Below are positions 36,351 to 45,784 of a stretch of 64,000 nucleotides of DNA, piece after piece. The position numbers and the translations under genes are program-made. This stretch comes from Mesorhizobium tamadayense (GTDB lineage Bacteria > Pseudomonadota > Alphaproteobacteria > Rhizobiales > Rhizobiaceae). The notes beneath the pieces were generated by a model. That model had not been told where the DNA came from and did no database searches. It worked only from the letters and a program-made list of their open reading frames with translations. The stretch covers positions 124,001-188,000 of the forward strand of contig NZ_RQXT01000004.1 in assembly GCF_003863365.1 (NCBI RefSeq), given 5' to 3'. The stretch's first letter is position 1. Each line of letters opens with the position of its first letter.

Positions 36351-37180
36351 GAATTGTCTTCGCCAACAGCGCCTGGGTCAGTGCCGCCGAGCGGCTGATC
36401 CTGCGCGGCGGCGGCTGGCAAATTGTCAGGCTGCGGGTCCGTTACGGGCTGTTCTTTCACCCGACCGCCGGGCCGTCGCTGGTCGATACCGGCTACACGC
36501 CGGAAGCGCTCTCCGGCGAGCGGCGCGGCCGGATGCTGCGCCTCTATGGCGCACTGCTGAAACCCGAGCTCAACGCCGCCGAACAGGTCTTGCCGGTGCT
36601 TTCGCATTTCGGCCTGTCGCCTGACGATGTCCGCACCGTCATCGTCACCCATTTCCATGCCGACCACATTTCCGGCCTGTCGCTGTTTCGCAACGCGCGC
36701 TTCATCGCCAGCGACGCCGCCTGGGCGCGGGTCAAGGCGCGCAGGCCGCGGCAGAATTTGCAGCACGGCGTCTTCACCGAGCTTTTTCCGGCCGACTTCG
36801 AAGCGCGCCTGGACGGCCTATCCTCCAAGCCGCCGATTGCCGCACGCGATGGCAATCCCGGCGGCGCCGATCTCTTCGGCGACGGCAGCGTGATCGCGGT
36901 CGATCTGCCCGGTCATGCCGACGGCCAGTTCGGCCTGCTGTTCACTGGTCTCGATCGGAAGCTGCTCTACGCCGTCGATGCGCAGTGGCTGCTCGCCGCC
37001 TTGACCCAAAACCGCACGCCCGGTTTCCCGGCCACGCTGATCGCCGAGGATGCCGCGGCGATCGAGCCGACGAGTGAGATGCTGCGGCGCTTCCTCACCG
37101 CCGGCGGCGAGGTGATGCTCTGCCACAATCCTGCGCCGACATCCTATGATTTCGCGACGATCCATCCGGAGGCCGGATGA
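36347..37180 (+). CDS. Metallo-beta-lactamase-fold hydrolase
   Basis: The 277-residue product has the metal motif HFHADH at 102-107, a second His in LPGHADGQ, an Asp in YAVDAQW and a late His in LCHNPA, all in the order expected for a two-metal MBL hydrolase of the lactonase/thioesterase type. Its ATG overlaps the reductase stop as ATGA and its stop overlaps the next start as ATGA. In this context it may hydrolyse a thioester or lactone intermediate. It is read in the third frame of a longer open frame whose upstream part is shadow of the reductase gene. Confidence 0.8.
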   Translation: MRIVFANSAWVSAAERLILRGGGWQIVRLRVRYGLFFHPTAGPSLVDTGYTPEALSGERRGRMLRLYGALLKPELNAAEQVLPVLSHFGLSPDDVRTVIVTHFHADHISGLSLFRNARFIASDAAWARVKARRPRQNLQHGVFTELFPADFEARLDGLSSKPPIAARDGNPGGADLFGDGSVIAVDLPGHADGQFGLLFTGLDRKLLYAVDAQWLLAALTQNRTPGFPATLIAEDAAAIEPTSEMLRRFLTAGGEVMLCHNPAPTSYDFATIHPEAG

Positions 37181-38433
37181 ACGCTCTGGCCGAAGCGGTC
37201 GGATCCTTCGCACTGACGCGCTGGGTATTGCGCAAGAGCCGCGCCGACTTCGAGCGCTGGCAGGCGGCGGCCTTGCGTCGCTTCCTCGACCGCGACCTGC
37301 CGCGCGCGCCTTTTTACGGCGAGGCGCCGGCCCGTCTCGCCGACCTGCCGGTCACCGACAAGGCGCTGCTGATGGCGCGGTTCGAGGATTTCAACATCTA
37401 TGGCCTGACCGCCACTGAGGCCTGGGCGGCGCTGGCACGCGATGGCCGGGTCGGATCGCTCACCGTGGGCGCAAGCACCGGCACGTCCGGCAATCGCGGC
37501 CTGTTCGTGATCTCGGAGGCGGAGAAATACCGCTGGCTGGGCGCGATCCTCGCCAAGGCGGCGCCCGACCTTTTGTGGCGTGGCATGCGCGTCGCCGTCA
37601 TCCTGCCGCAGAGCACCGGGCTCTACGACAGCGCCCGCAAATCGCGGCTGATCGAGCTCGCCTTCTTCGACTTGGCGCTCGGGCCGGAAAATTGGCGCGA
37701 AGCGCTCAAAGCCTTCGATCCTACTCTGATCATCGCGCCGCCGAAGGTGCTCAGGCATTTCGCTACTGAGGGCTTCCACCTTCAGCCGAAGCGCATTTTC
37801 TGCGCCGCCGAGACGCTCGATCCGGTCGACCGTCCCGTCGTCGAAGATTTCTTCCGGCTGCCGCTCGACCAGATCTACATGGCGACCGAAGGCTTGTTCG
37901 CCGTGACCTGCCGGCAGGGCGGCTTGCACCTCGCCGAGGACTCCGTCCTTTTCGACTTCGAGCCGGCCGGCGATGGCCTCGTCACACCATTGGTCACCGC
38001 CTTTCGCCGCCGCACGCAAATCATGGCGCGGTACCGCATGAACGACCTGCTGCGGCTTTCGAAGCAGCCTTGCCGCTGCGGCTCGCCGCTGCGTTGCGTC
38101 GACGAGATCGTCGGCCGCATGGACGACGTCTTCCGGCTCGCTTCGGGGAGCGGCCCGATCCTCGTCACGCCGGATGTGCTGCGCAATGCGGTGCTCAAGG
38201 CCGACCGTCGCATCGACGATTTTCGCCTCGTCCAGACCGCGCCGGACGGCATCCAACTGAGGCTTCCGCCCAGCCTTGCCGACGACGCCGCGACAGCGGC
38301 ACTTCAGGCGATGCGCTCGCTGCTTGAGGGACGAGGAGCGACCGCCATCGTCACGCTGGTTCGTGCGCCGCTGCCGCTGGAGACAAGCCGCAAACTGCGC
38401 CGCGTCGAATGCCGGCTGGAGCGAGAAGCATGA
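37177..38433 (+). CDS. Adenylate-forming enzyme (F390 synthetase/PaaK-like)
   Basis: The 418-residue product has a P-loop-like [10 protein letters not shown] near 99-108, typical of phenylacetate-CoA ligase and coenzyme F390 synthetase-like enzymes. It also has [25 protein letters not shown] and a CRCGSPLRC cysteine cluster that may bind zinc. It should activate a carboxylate as an adenylate, for transfer to CoA, an amine or for ring closure. It starts in an ATGA overlap with the MBL gene and its stop overlaps the GNAT start, so expression is coupled. The substrate cannot be read from sequence. Confidence 0.75.
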   Translation: MNALAEAVGSFALTRWVLRKSRADFERWQAAALRRFLDRDLPRAPFYGEAPARLADLPVTDKALLMARFEDFNIYGLTATEAWAALARDGRVGSLTVGASTGTSGNRGLFVISEAEKYRWLGAILAKAAPDLLWRGMRVAVILPQSTGLYDSARKSRLIELAFFDLALGPENWREALKAFDPTLIIAPPKVLRHFATEGFHLQPKRIFCAAETLDPVDRPVVEDFFRLPLDQIYMATEGLFAVTCRQGGLHLAEDSVLFDFEPAGDGLVTPLVTAFRRRTQIMARYRMNDLLRLSKQPCRCGSPLRCVDEIVGRMDDVFRLASGSGPILVTPDVLRNAVLKADRRIDDFRLVQTAPDGIQLRLPPSLADDAATAALQAMRSLLEGRGATAIVTLVRAPLPLETSRKLRRVECRLEREA

Positions 38434-39575
38434 GCCGGGGGGCCGTCATGGAAAGGCCGATCCAACAGGCCGACCGGGTCGAAAACAATCCGGCCCAGGT
38501 CGAAGCTTTCGTCGAGCTTTTCAACGAGATACCGGTAGATGGTCTTATCGCCAATCTGACGACCAGGGTCGAGACCTTCGAGGTCGCGGGCCGGATCTAT
38601 CCGCTGACGCTCAACGACGCCGGTGAGGCGCCGAACTGCTACATCTGCTGCCCGTCCAGCGCCTATATCGACTATGCCATCGACGAGACGCGCAACTTCG
38701 CAGCCCACCCTCTGCTGCGGCGCGCGCTTCAGGCACTGATCAGCGCCTGCGCGCCGCTGGTCAGGGCAAGCGGCCTCGATCACCAGGTTCAGCTGAACAA
38801 CTGGCTCTATTCCACCAACCCGGTGCCGCTGCTCGACCGGCAGACGATCGCTGCGCTCCGCTCGGCGCTGGTCGCGCGCTTCCCTGGTCGTGCCATCGTC
38901 ATCCGCTCGCTGAATGAGATCGCCGATTCGACGAGCATCGCCGCGCTGAAGGCGGAGGGCTTTCGCATGCTGGCGGCGCGGCAGATCTACATCTTCGCCG
39001 ACCGCAGCGCGGCACCCGCCATGACAAAGAACCTGAAGCGCGACCGTAAGCAGCTCGGCACCACGCATTTCGAGCGGGTCGGCGATGCCGATTTCACCGA
39101 GGCCGACTATGCGCGCGCCGAAGCGCTCTACAACATGCTCTATCTGGAAAAATACTCGCCGCTCAATCCGCACTACACGGCCCGCTACATCGCCGAAATG
39201 CATCGGCGCGGCATCATCAGCCTTGCCGGCCTGCGCCGGCCGGGCGGCGAGCTGGTCGCGGTCACCGGCCTGTTCGAGAATGGCGGCACGCTCACCCAGC
39301 CGATCGTCGGCTACGACACCGGCCTGCCGCTCGGCGAGGGGCTCTACCGCATGGTGATGGCGATGGGGCAGGACCACGCCACGGCGCGCGGCCTTTTCTT
39401 CAACATGAGCGCGGGTGCCGCCCGCTTCAAGCGCCTGCGCGGCGCGGTCGCCGCGATCGAGTACAACGCCGTCTACGCCGGCCGTCTTCCGCGCCGCCGA
39501 CGCCTGGCGATCCGCATCATGGAGACCGTGCTGGCGATGGTCGGTATCCCTTTGCTGAGGAGGTTCAAACTGTGA
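38430..39575 (+). CDS. GNAT/FemAB-fold acyl- or aminoacyltransferase-like protein
   Basis: The 381-residue product has no small-family match I can name. Its second half (about 195-360) resembles GNAT-fold transferases of the FemAB type: an LKRDRKQLG helix, [30 protein letters not shown] and a final [16 protein letters not shown]. The N-terminal half has an [11 protein letters not shown] stretch with paired Cys. It starts in an ATGA overlap with the adenylating enzyme, so it may transfer an acyl or amino acid group from that enzyme's product. It ends in a GTGA overlap with the Rieske gene. Confidence 0.6.
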   Translation: MSRGAVMERPIQQADRVENNPAQVEAFVELFNEIPVDGLIANLTTRVETFEVAGRIYPLTLNDAGEAPNCYICCPSSAYIDYAIDETRNFAAHPLLRRALQALISACAPLVRASGLDHQVQLNNWLYSTNPVPLLDRQTIAALRSALVARFPGRAIVIRSLNEIADSTSIAALKAEGFRMLAARQIYIFADRSAAPAMTKNLKRDRKQLGTTHFERVGDADFTEADYARAEALYNMLYLEKYSPLNPHYTARYIAEMHRRGIISLAGLRRPGGELVAVTGLFENGGTLTQPIVGYDTGLPLGEGLYRMVMAMGQDHATARGLFFNMSAGAARFKRLRGAVAAIEYNAVYAGRLPRRRRLAIRIMETVLAMVGIPLLRRFKL

Positions 39576-40573
39576 GCGAGCGCCGGGACCATGGCAAGGA
39601 TTTCTGGCAGGCGGTGGCGCTCTCGGCCGATATCGGCAAGCGGCCGAAGCGCATCCTGTTCGATGGCGCGCCTGTTGTTCTGTTCCGCTCGGCGCAAGGC
39701 ATTGCCGCGCTGTTCGACCGCTGCCCGCACCGGCTGGTCGAGCTCTCGACCGGCAAGGTGGTCGGCGGCGAGATCGAATGCCCCTATCATGGCTGGCGCT
39801 ATGACGGCGAAGGCCGCTGCACCGCCATTCCCGGCCATGTCGGCGCCATGCCGCGTTACCGGGTCCGCCGCTACGCTGCGATCGAGCGCGACGGCGTGGT
39901 CTTCGTCTCTTCCGGCAGGCCGCGGGACGAACCTTACCTCCATTGCATGCAGGGCAAGAACGTCATCGTGCGGCGGGTGCGCTCATCGACGCAGTCGACG
40001 GTCATCGATGCGGCCGAGAACATCCTCGACGCCACCCACACCCATTTCACGCATAAGGGCCTGCTGCGCGGCCTGACCTCGAAGCGCCACCTGGTGCGGG
40101 TCGAAGTGAGCGGCGGCGAGGGCTGGGTCGAGGCGTGCTACATCGGTGAGGATCGCCAGCAGGGTCTGATCAGCCGGCTGCTGGAAGGCGAGCGGGCAAA
40201 AACCATCGGCCGCTTCCGCCATCCCGGCATCGCCGAGCTCGAATATTGGGGCAAGGACGGGCTGGTGCTCGCCACCACCTTTCACCTGCGCCAGGCCGAC
40301 GAGCGCATCGTCGAGGGCATCGGCTGGCTGATCGGCCGGCGTCAGGGCCTGCTCGGCGAACTGAAGGCGCTCGCCTTCAAGCCGCTCTTCACGATTGCGC
40401 TGCATCAGGACCGGCGCGTGTTGAAATCGGCAAGCGACAACGCCCGTTTCGCGCCGCAGGCTGTACCCGTGATCGGCCCGCTCGACTTCCTGCGTCGCGA
40501 CATTGCGGCGATCATGGGAGGGAAGATGCCGCCGGCTGCGAGTGAGCCGAGGGTGCATCAGATCCAGCTTTAG
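39572..40573 (+). CDS. Rieske 2Fe-2S aromatic-ring-hydroxylase-type oxygenase
   Basis: The 333-residue product has a complete Rieske site: CPHR (Cys51, His53) and CPYHGW (Cys70, His73). A C-terminal catalytic domain carries a mononuclear iron site in [14 protein letters not shown]. Such enzymes hydroxylate, demethylate or desaturate their substrate using a separate reductase, which is not encoded here. The start is GTG in a GTGA overlap. It is last of the six coupled genes and probably tailors the product. Confidence 0.85.
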   Translation: MSERRDHGKDFWQAVALSADIGKRPKRILFDGAPVVLFRSAQGIAALFDRCPHRLVELSTGKVVGGEIECPYHGWRYDGEGRCTAIPGHVGAMPRYRVRRYAAIERDGVVFVSSGRPRDEPYLHCMQGKNVIVRRVRSSTQSTVIDAAENILDATHTHFTHKGLLRGLTSKRHLVRVEVSGGEGWVEACYIGEDRQQGLISRLLEGERAKTIGRFRHPGIAELEYWGKDGLVLATTFHLRQADERIVEGIGWLIGRRQGLLGELKALAFKPLFTIALHQDRRVLKSASDNARFAPQAVPVIGPLDFLRRDIAAIMGGKMPPAASEPRVHQIQL

Positions 40574-40604
40574 GTGTAAATTTGGAGTTCAAGGAGATGT
40601 AACA

Positions 40605-40886
40605 ATGCCGCTTGAAACCACTCGCTTCGATATTCTCGAGTGCTTAGAGACTCCAGAAGATCGACTGTCCTATATATCGAGGCTGCTTTGGAGGATAGCG
40701 ATCTCGCACTGATCGTACGCGCTCTCCGCGATGTGGCGCGGTCCGTGGGCGCAGGGGACTGGTGTCACGCCAGAAGCGCTCGACGAAGTGCTCAGCGGAA
40801 ACGGTGATCCACGCCTCAGCACGCTGCTGGCTGTCATCAAGGCGTTGGGCCTGCAGCTCTCTGTGAAACCGATAGGCCAGCAGTAG
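40605..40886 (+). pseudogene. Addiction-module antidote (HigA-like) gene, two frameshifts
   Basis: From ATG 40605, behind a good AAGGAG, the frame reads MPLETTRFDILECLETPEDRLSYI, typical of HI1420/HigA-like antidote proteins, then fails at a TATATATC run. Dropping two bases there restores EAALEDSDLALIVRALRDVARSVG. A second shift near 40755 restores EALDEVLSGNGDPRLSTLLAVIKALGLQL and a stop at 40884-40886. Pieced together it has the family length of about 94 residues with its helix-turn-helix. No toxin gene adjoins it. Confidence 0.7.
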
Positions 40887-40961
40887 CCGAGCGGGTGCCC
40901 GCAGATCGTACATTGATTGGGGTTCGCGGGTCGAAGAATGCTACGCCTCACTCCGTCACAC

Positions 40962-40993
40962 CCCCCCTCTGGCCCGGCAGGCCAGAGAGGGGT
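40962..40993 (-). terminator. Stem-loop terminator after ATP-grasp gene
   Basis: ccccctctggcc and ggccagagagggg form a long stem with a cggca loop and a small bulge. It lies 16 bases past the ATP-grasp stop on the minus strand, and faces the antitoxin relic on the plus strand. T-tracts are weak, so it could be a bidirectional terminator or a REP-like hairpin. Confidence 0.55.
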
Positions 40994-41008
40994 GCTGTCC
41001 CGCCAACG

Positions 41009-42169
41009 TCAATCATCGGGCCCGTTCCACTCGATATCGCGCGTCGACGCCGCCTGCAGGCTGATACGTTGGCGATATGCCACGCCGGCGATCTCGGAGA
41101 GCGCAGGCCACTGCGCTTTCACCGGCGCCGGATCGCCCGGCCAGTCGAGCAGTTCCTGGCCCTCGCGCATGGCGTTTCGAAAGCGGTCTAGGCCGCCGGA
41201 GCGCAGAGCTGCCGGAAATCCGTAGATCCACATGGCAAGCCGCACCGTTTGCGGTGAGGTCACGTCCGGCCTGACTTCCGGTCCGTCATCAAGCACGGCA
41301 TCCGCGAACCCCTCCGGATCGCGGAAGAAATGCAGCCCGCTCACGGCGCGCGGATTGCACTCCAGCGGCAGCACCTTTCCGTCCGCCTCGCGCATCAGGT
41401 CGAAGGAGATCTGTCCAGTCCATCCGGTACCGGCGACGATGCGCTCGACCAGCTCGCGCGCTGCCCGGTCCTCAACAGGCTCGAAGAAGATACCGGCGCC
41501 CTTGCCGGCGCGGTAGAGCGAATAGTAGAGCGCCAGCGCCTTGAGCCTGCCTTGGCGCGCCACCGCATAGGCGCTGATCTCGTCGCCACCGATGAAACGC
41601 TGCGCCACCCACGGCATGGCAGGCGAGGGCGCGATGGCGTCGAGAAAGTCTGGCGTCGGACGCACCAGCACATGGCTGGCGAAGCGCGACCAGACCGGCT
41701 TGAAGACCAAGTCGCGCGAGCGGCTGCGCACCGCTTCCAAATCGTCGCACGAACTGAGCAGCGTGGTTTCCGGCACTGCCAGGCCAAGCCGCTCGGCCAG
41801 CCGGATGAAGGCATGCTTGTTGTGCACCTGCGCCAGCACGTCGATGCCGGGCGCGAACAGCAGTGCCGGCATGATTCGCCTGTGCCAGGCCAGCGCGAGA
41901 TAAAAAACCTCCTCGCAGGTCGGGATGACGAACTCTATGCCTTCTTCGCGGATCAGCGCCTCGATCGCCTCGGCATAGGCCTGCGGCTCGAAGCGCGGTG
42001 GCGGCAGGCGATGGTAGCGCGCGCAGGCCTTGCTCGCGGCGGCGATCGGGCGCGCCGGCGTGTCGGCCAGGATTACCCGGCGGCCGGCGCCACTAAGCAG
42101 GCGCGCCAGATGCAGCGCCACCGGCGCGCGCGCTCCGGTGATGAGCACGGTCTGGCCAGGCGCTGCCAC
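41009..42169 (-). CDS. ATP-grasp family carboxylate ligase
   Basis: The 386-residue product has an N-terminal Rossmann-like region (TVLITGARAPVALHLARLL), a central ATP-grasp fold (HNKHAFIRLAERLGL, LVFKPVWSRF, a GGDEISAYAV stretch) and a metal site near GQISFDLM and LECNPRAVSG. ATP-grasp ligases form acyl-phosphates and join them to amines or thiols. Start is GTG; the stop of the upstream small secreted protein is 4 bases away. It is on the strand opposite the ketosynthase operon, tail to tail, so cluster membership is only possible. Confidence 0.8.
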   Translation of the reverse strand: MAAPGQTVLITGARAPVALHLARLLSGAGRRVILADTPARPIAAASKACARYHRLPPPRFEPQAYAEAIEALIREEGIEFVIPTCEEVFYLALAWHRRIMPALLFAPGIDVLAQVHNKHAFIRLAERLGLAVPETTLLSSCDDLEAVRSRSRDLVFKPVWSRFASHVLVRPTPDFLDAIAPSPAMPWVAQRFIGGDEISAYAVARQGRLKALALYYSLYRAGKGAGIFFEPVEDRAARELVERIVAGTGWTGQISFDLMREADGKVLPLECNPRAVSGLHFFRDPEGFADAVLDDGPEVRPDVTSPQTVRLAMWIYGFPAALRSGGLDRFRNAMREGQELLDWPGDPAPVKAQWPALSEIAGVAYRQRISLQAASTRDIEWNGPDD

Positions 42170-42173
42170 CCTA

Positions 42174-42614
42174 TCAACCGCCCTTCAGCTGCCGAAGTAC
42201 GTCTCGATTGGCTTGGAGGAGTTCAAGATAGCGCTTCTTCGCCTCGGGCTCCGCAAAGCAGTAGAAACGAAACAGCGCTTTGCCACTGTTTTCGTAGCCG
42301 TGAAAGGCCGGAGCTTTGTTCGTTGTCTCGCTTGTCGCTCGATCGAGCGCGAACAGTTCCTTGAAAAAAACTGTTCCGTCTTCCGAATGCGCGACGACCA
42401 CCCTTTCCATACGACCGTTGCTATAGAAGTACGACACTCTCGACTGATTGCCTTCGGCGTTCTCATTGATCGTTTCTAGGGCGCCGTTGCCGGGTTGGTC
42501 CGGACACTTGATGGAAACTCTGAGGAAATCGCTATCGGCGAGGGACGCCGAGCTGCCGCACGTCGCGAAAAGCAATACGATCAGGCTCGGCGCTACAGCG
42601 GAAATTTTCGACAT
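42174..42614 (-). CDS. Secreted protein of unknown function
   Basis: The 146-residue product has a signal peptide (MSKISAVAPSLIVLLFATCGSSASLA) with a Cys near the cleavage region, which could be a lipoprotein or simple exported form. The mature part has SIKCPDQPGNGALETIN, RVSYFYSNGRMERVVV and a late RFYCFAEPEAKKRYLELLQ, with two Cys residues that may pair. I recognise no family. The start ATG at 42612-42614 excludes 28 upstream codons unlike a signal. It ends 4 bases before the ATP-grasp start. Confidence 0.6.
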   Translation of the reverse strand: MSKISAVAPSLIVLLFATCGSSASLADSDFLRVSIKCPDQPGNGALETINENAEGNQSRVSYFYSNGRMERVVVAHSEDGTVFFKELFALDRATSETTNKAPAFHGYENSGKALFRFYCFAEPEAKKRYLELLQANRDVLRQLKGG

Positions 42615-42756
42615 GGTAAGAAGCTCACGGGCGATCACCGCCGACTCGGCTATCCGACGCCGATGATTGACAATCTTGCGACTGCTTCGCGAAGTCAAAC
42701 AGCGTCTATACAGATGGCCGAAACCGAAATGTCGCTCCCTGTGCTCGGCAATTCCA

Positions 42757-43935
42757 CTACTTTACGCCGACCGGCAGCGCGCGCTGGACGACGTTGAGGA
42801 AGAAGCGGATGCCGATCGGGACGATCGCGTCGTTGAAGACGAAGCGGTCGCCATGCAGCCCGGCGCCCGGGCCGACATCGCCGGCGCCGATCCAGACATA
42901 GGCGCCGTCGCCGACGCCCTGCAGCAGGAAGGCAAAATCCTCGCAGCCCATGCTGGGTTGGAACTCAGTTGAGATGCGTTCCTCACCTATTGTGTCCGCG
43001 CCGGCCAGGGCGGCGAGCGCCGCGCCATTTGCCGGGTTCACCACCGGCGGATAGCCGCGCTTGTAGGTGAGTTCGGCGCTGGCGCCGTGCGCGGCGGCGG
43101 TGGCCTGCGCCACACGCTCGATCTCGGCCGCGCAGTGATCGGACAGCGCGCGGTCATAGAAGCGGCAGGTGCCCTCGACCTTCACCTCGCCCGGCACGAA
43201 ATTGTTGAAGCGGCCGCCATGGATCTGGGTCACCGACAGCACGGCCGGCGACAACGGATCGATGCTGCGGGAGACCAGCCGCTGGATCGCGGTGACGAAG
43301 CTTGCCGCAGCCAGCAGCGGATCGTCGCCCAGATGCGGCATGGCCGCATGGCAGCCTGCGCCGCGAAAGACGATCTCGAAATCGTCGACCGCCGCCATCT
43401 GCGGCCCGGCGCGCACGCCGATATGGCCCTCCGGGAAACCCGGCCAGTTGTGGATGGCGAAAACCTGGTCGACCGGAAAGCGCTTCAGCAGCCCGTCCTC
43501 AATCATCTTCTTGCCGCCACCCAGCACCTCCTCGGCCGGCTGGAAGACGAACACCACCGTGCCGTCGAAGCCCTCGCTTTCGGCGAGCAGCTTCGCCGCG
43601 CCGAGCAGCATGGCGGTATGGCCGTCATGGCCGCATGCATGCATGACGCCATCGTTGCGCGAGGCATAGGCCAGGTCTGTTGCTTCCCTGATCGGCAGCG
43701 CGTCGAGCTCTGCGCGCAGCGCGATCGCCTTGCCGCTCGCGCCTTTCGTCAGCGTCGCCACCACCGCGGTGGCGCTGACATCGGTATGGACGGTCAGGCC
43801 GAACTCTCCGAGCTTCGCCGCGACGAAAGTCGCCGTTTCATGCTCGGCGAAACCGAGCTCCGGATTGGCGTGGATTGCCTGCCGCCAGCCGATCACCTCC
43901 GGCACGATCGCCGCTATCCTGTCGTTCTTCCGCAT
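42757..43935 (-). CDS. M20-family amidohydrolase (hippurate hydrolase-like)
   Basis: The 392-residue product has the M20D pattern: WRQAIHANPELGF, HACGHDGHTAMLLG metal ligands, QPAEEVLGGGKKMI, GCHAAMPHLGDDP and the late PSMGCEDFAFLLQ. Such enzymes split N-acyl amino acids or amide conjugates. The substrate here is unknown. A divergent AraC-type regulator starts 100 bases upstream and may control it. Confidence 0.88.
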   Translation of the reverse strand: MRKNDRIAAIVPEVIGWRQAIHANPELGFAEHETATFVAAKLGEFGLTVHTDVSATAVVATLTKGASGKAIALRAELDALPIREATDLAYASRNDGVMHACGHDGHTAMLLGAAKLLAESEGFDGTVVFVFQPAEEVLGGGKKMIEDGLLKRFPVDQVFAIHNWPGFPEGHIGVRAGPQMAAVDDFEIVFRGAGCHAAMPHLGDDPLLAAASFVTAIQRLVSRSIDPLSPAVLSVTQIHGGRFNNFVPGEVKVEGTCRFYDRALSDHCAAEIERVAQATAAAHGASAELTYKRGYPPVVNPANGAALAALAGADTIGEERISTEFQPSMGCEDFAFLLQGVGDGAYVWIGAGDVGPGAGLHGDRFVFNDAIVPIGIRFFLNVVQRALPVGVK

Positions 43936-44035
43936 CGTCCTGTCTCCGCCTTCGAATGCGGCGATCTAGCCGGCGTCATCGGCTCCAGTCTTGAACGGGA
44001 TTGACGGGCAGGGCGGTTTTCGAGAGGCTTCAAAG

Positions 44036-44866
44036 ATGAGCGATGCCGGCGAGCAAAGGGAACGCGAAGCAGCAAAGCTGACACGGCATGAAGGCCTGGG
44101 CGGCCTCGAAATGCTGGCCGCCCGCTACCGCGATCACGCCTATGCGCTGCACACACACCCGACCTGGGTGTTCGGCGTCGTGGTGGCCGGCGTCGAGAAG
44201 CTGCGCATCGGCAGTCGTAGTCATTTCGCGCCGGCGGGCTCGATTATCATCGTCAATCCGGAAGAGCCGCATGATGGCGAGAAGGGCGCTCCCGCCGGCT
44301 GGGCTTACCGCACATGCTATCCGGACGCCGCCCTGATGGCCGAGATCGCCGAAGATCTGGAGCTGCCGGGATTGCCGATGTTCAGCGGCGGGATCGTGGA
44401 AGTGCCTGAGCTAGCACGGGCCTTCGTGCGGGCGCATCGCCTGGCAGGACAGGCACTGGAACAGGAAGCGGCGATGCTGGCGGTGCTGCGCGATCTGGTG
44501 AGGCGCTTCGGCGACGGCAGGCACCGCGACCGCGCGTCGGACGGCGGGGAGACGGCGCGGCGCTTCCGCCTTTATGGCGAGCTGATCGCCGCCGATCTTT
44601 CAGCCGGTTTCGACCTCGCGCATCTGGCGGCGGCGGCCGGCGTCACCCGCTTCCAGGTCATCCGCGATTTCCACCGCGCCGCCGGCATGACGCCGGGCCA
44701 ATATCTGCGCGACCGCCGCGTCCGCGCCGCCTCGGCACTGATGAAGACCGGCATGCCGCTGGCAGAGATCGCCGCGGCCACGGGCTTCGCCGACCAGAGC
44801 CATCTCACCAGGGTATTCAAGGCGATCAAGGGACTTTCCCCCGGCGCATGGCGCGCCGCGGCGTGA
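44036..44866 (+). CDS. AraC-family transcriptional regulator
   Basis: The 276-residue product has an N-terminal cupin-like effector domain (YALHTHPTWVFGVVV, IIIVNPEEPHDGEKG) and two C-terminal helix-turn-helix motifs, the second being AAATGFADQSHLTRVFKAIKGLSPGAWR. It is divergent from the M20 amidohydrolase, the likely target. I chose the ATG at 44036, preceded by GAGAGG, over a start 15 codons earlier. Confidence 0.88.
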   Translation: MSDAGEQREREAAKLTRHEGLGGLEMLAARYRDHAYALHTHPTWVFGVVVAGVEKLRIGSRSHFAPAGSIIIVNPEEPHDGEKGAPAGWAYRTCYPDAALMAEIAEDLELPGLPMFSGGIVEVPELARAFVRAHRLAGQALEQEAAMLAVLRDLVRRFGDGRHRDRASDGGETARRFRLYGELIAADLSAGFDLAHLAAAAGVTRFQVIRDFHRAAGMTPGQYLRDRRVRAASALMKTGMPLAEIAAATGFADQSHLTRVFKAIKGLSPGAWRAAA

Positions 44867-44914
44867 GATTTGTCGCGCGGCACGTTGTGCCGGCCGGAAC
44901 CAGCGGCAGGCGCG

Positions 44915-45694
44915 CTACATCAGCGACGCGGTGGCCAGGCGACTTTTGGCGGTGTTCGGCTTCCTGTCGCCAACATATTCGACATTGGTGTCGATGAGCC
45001 GGTCGCTGTCGATACCGGCTGCGGTTAGAATGTCCATGATTGCCTTGATCCGCTGCTTGGCGAGATCCTTGTTCGTCTTGTCGGGTTTGGCGCCCGTGAT
45101 TTCCTTGGCGGCCGTTGCCGTCAGTTCCACGTTGCAACGCGAATCTTTGATGCCGGCGGCGAATTTTTCGAGTTCGCTTTTGACCCGCTGTGAAATCACC
45201 GAGGATTTGCTGTCGAAGAAGAGGGCGACCTGGACAGGGCTCCGCTTCTCATACCGCCGGCAGGAGATCCCTTGCTTCGGCAAGGTGTACAGGATGGCGC
45301 TCCGCGCCTGGTTCTTGTCGGTGGCCCTATCGTCGACCCAATGAGAAAGCGCCAGCACCATTTCGGGCTTGACGCCCTGCGCTTTGAGAAAATCGCTTGT
45401 TGCGTTCAGCCTGCGGCCGGCAATGCTGTCCGCTTTGTCGTAAGCGCCTTCCTTGCTGGCCGTCGCGTAGAGCCGGTAGCCGCAATCCCGTCCGGCATCC
45501 TTGACGAACGCCGCCAGTCCTTTCGCTGTCTCGTCGGAAATCTTGCCGTCGCCTTTTTTGAACAGGACGCGGTACGAGTTCCACTGGGTGCATTTCGGTC
45601 CGACGTCGCGTTCCTGGGCGGCGGCCGCAGTGAAGAATGCCCCGCTGACGGCAACGACGAAAAGACCCAGGACAAGACCGACAATGCTTTTCAT
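44915..45694 (-). CDS. Periplasmic protein with two OmpA-like domains
   Basis: The 259-residue product has a signal peptide (MKSIVGLVLGLFVVAVSG to AAAAQ). Two repeats follow, each of OmpA-like design: VLFKKGDGKISDETAKGLAAFVK with a later RRLNATSDFLKAQGV (about 40-120), and LFFDSKSSVISQRVKSELEKFA with LAKQRIKAIMDILTAAGI (about 155-245). Each copy has a Cys in the DCGYRL/RCNVEL position. The peptidoglycan-binding Asp/Arg pair is not clear in copy one. It may bind envelope polymers near the glycan genes downstream. No close family name. Confidence 0.6.
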   Translation of the reverse strand: MKSIVGLVLGLFVVAVSGAFFTAAAAQERDVGPKCTQWNSYRVLFKKGDGKISDETAKGLAAFVKDAGRDCGYRLYATASKEGAYDKADSIAGRRLNATSDFLKAQGVKPEMVLALSHWVDDRATDKNQARSAILYTLPKQGISCRRYEKRSPVQVALFFDSKSSVISQRVKSELEKFAAGIKDSRCNVELTATAAKEITGAKPDKTNKDLAKQRIKAIMDILTAAGIDSDRLIDTNVEYVGDRKPNTAKSRLATASLM

Positions 45695-45784
45695 TGGCAC
45701 CATTCCGCGCTGGCTCGATCTGTTTTTACCGCACTTCGCGCCCCTGAAAAAGGTAACGTTCGCGCGATTGGCGGCTCCCGCACA

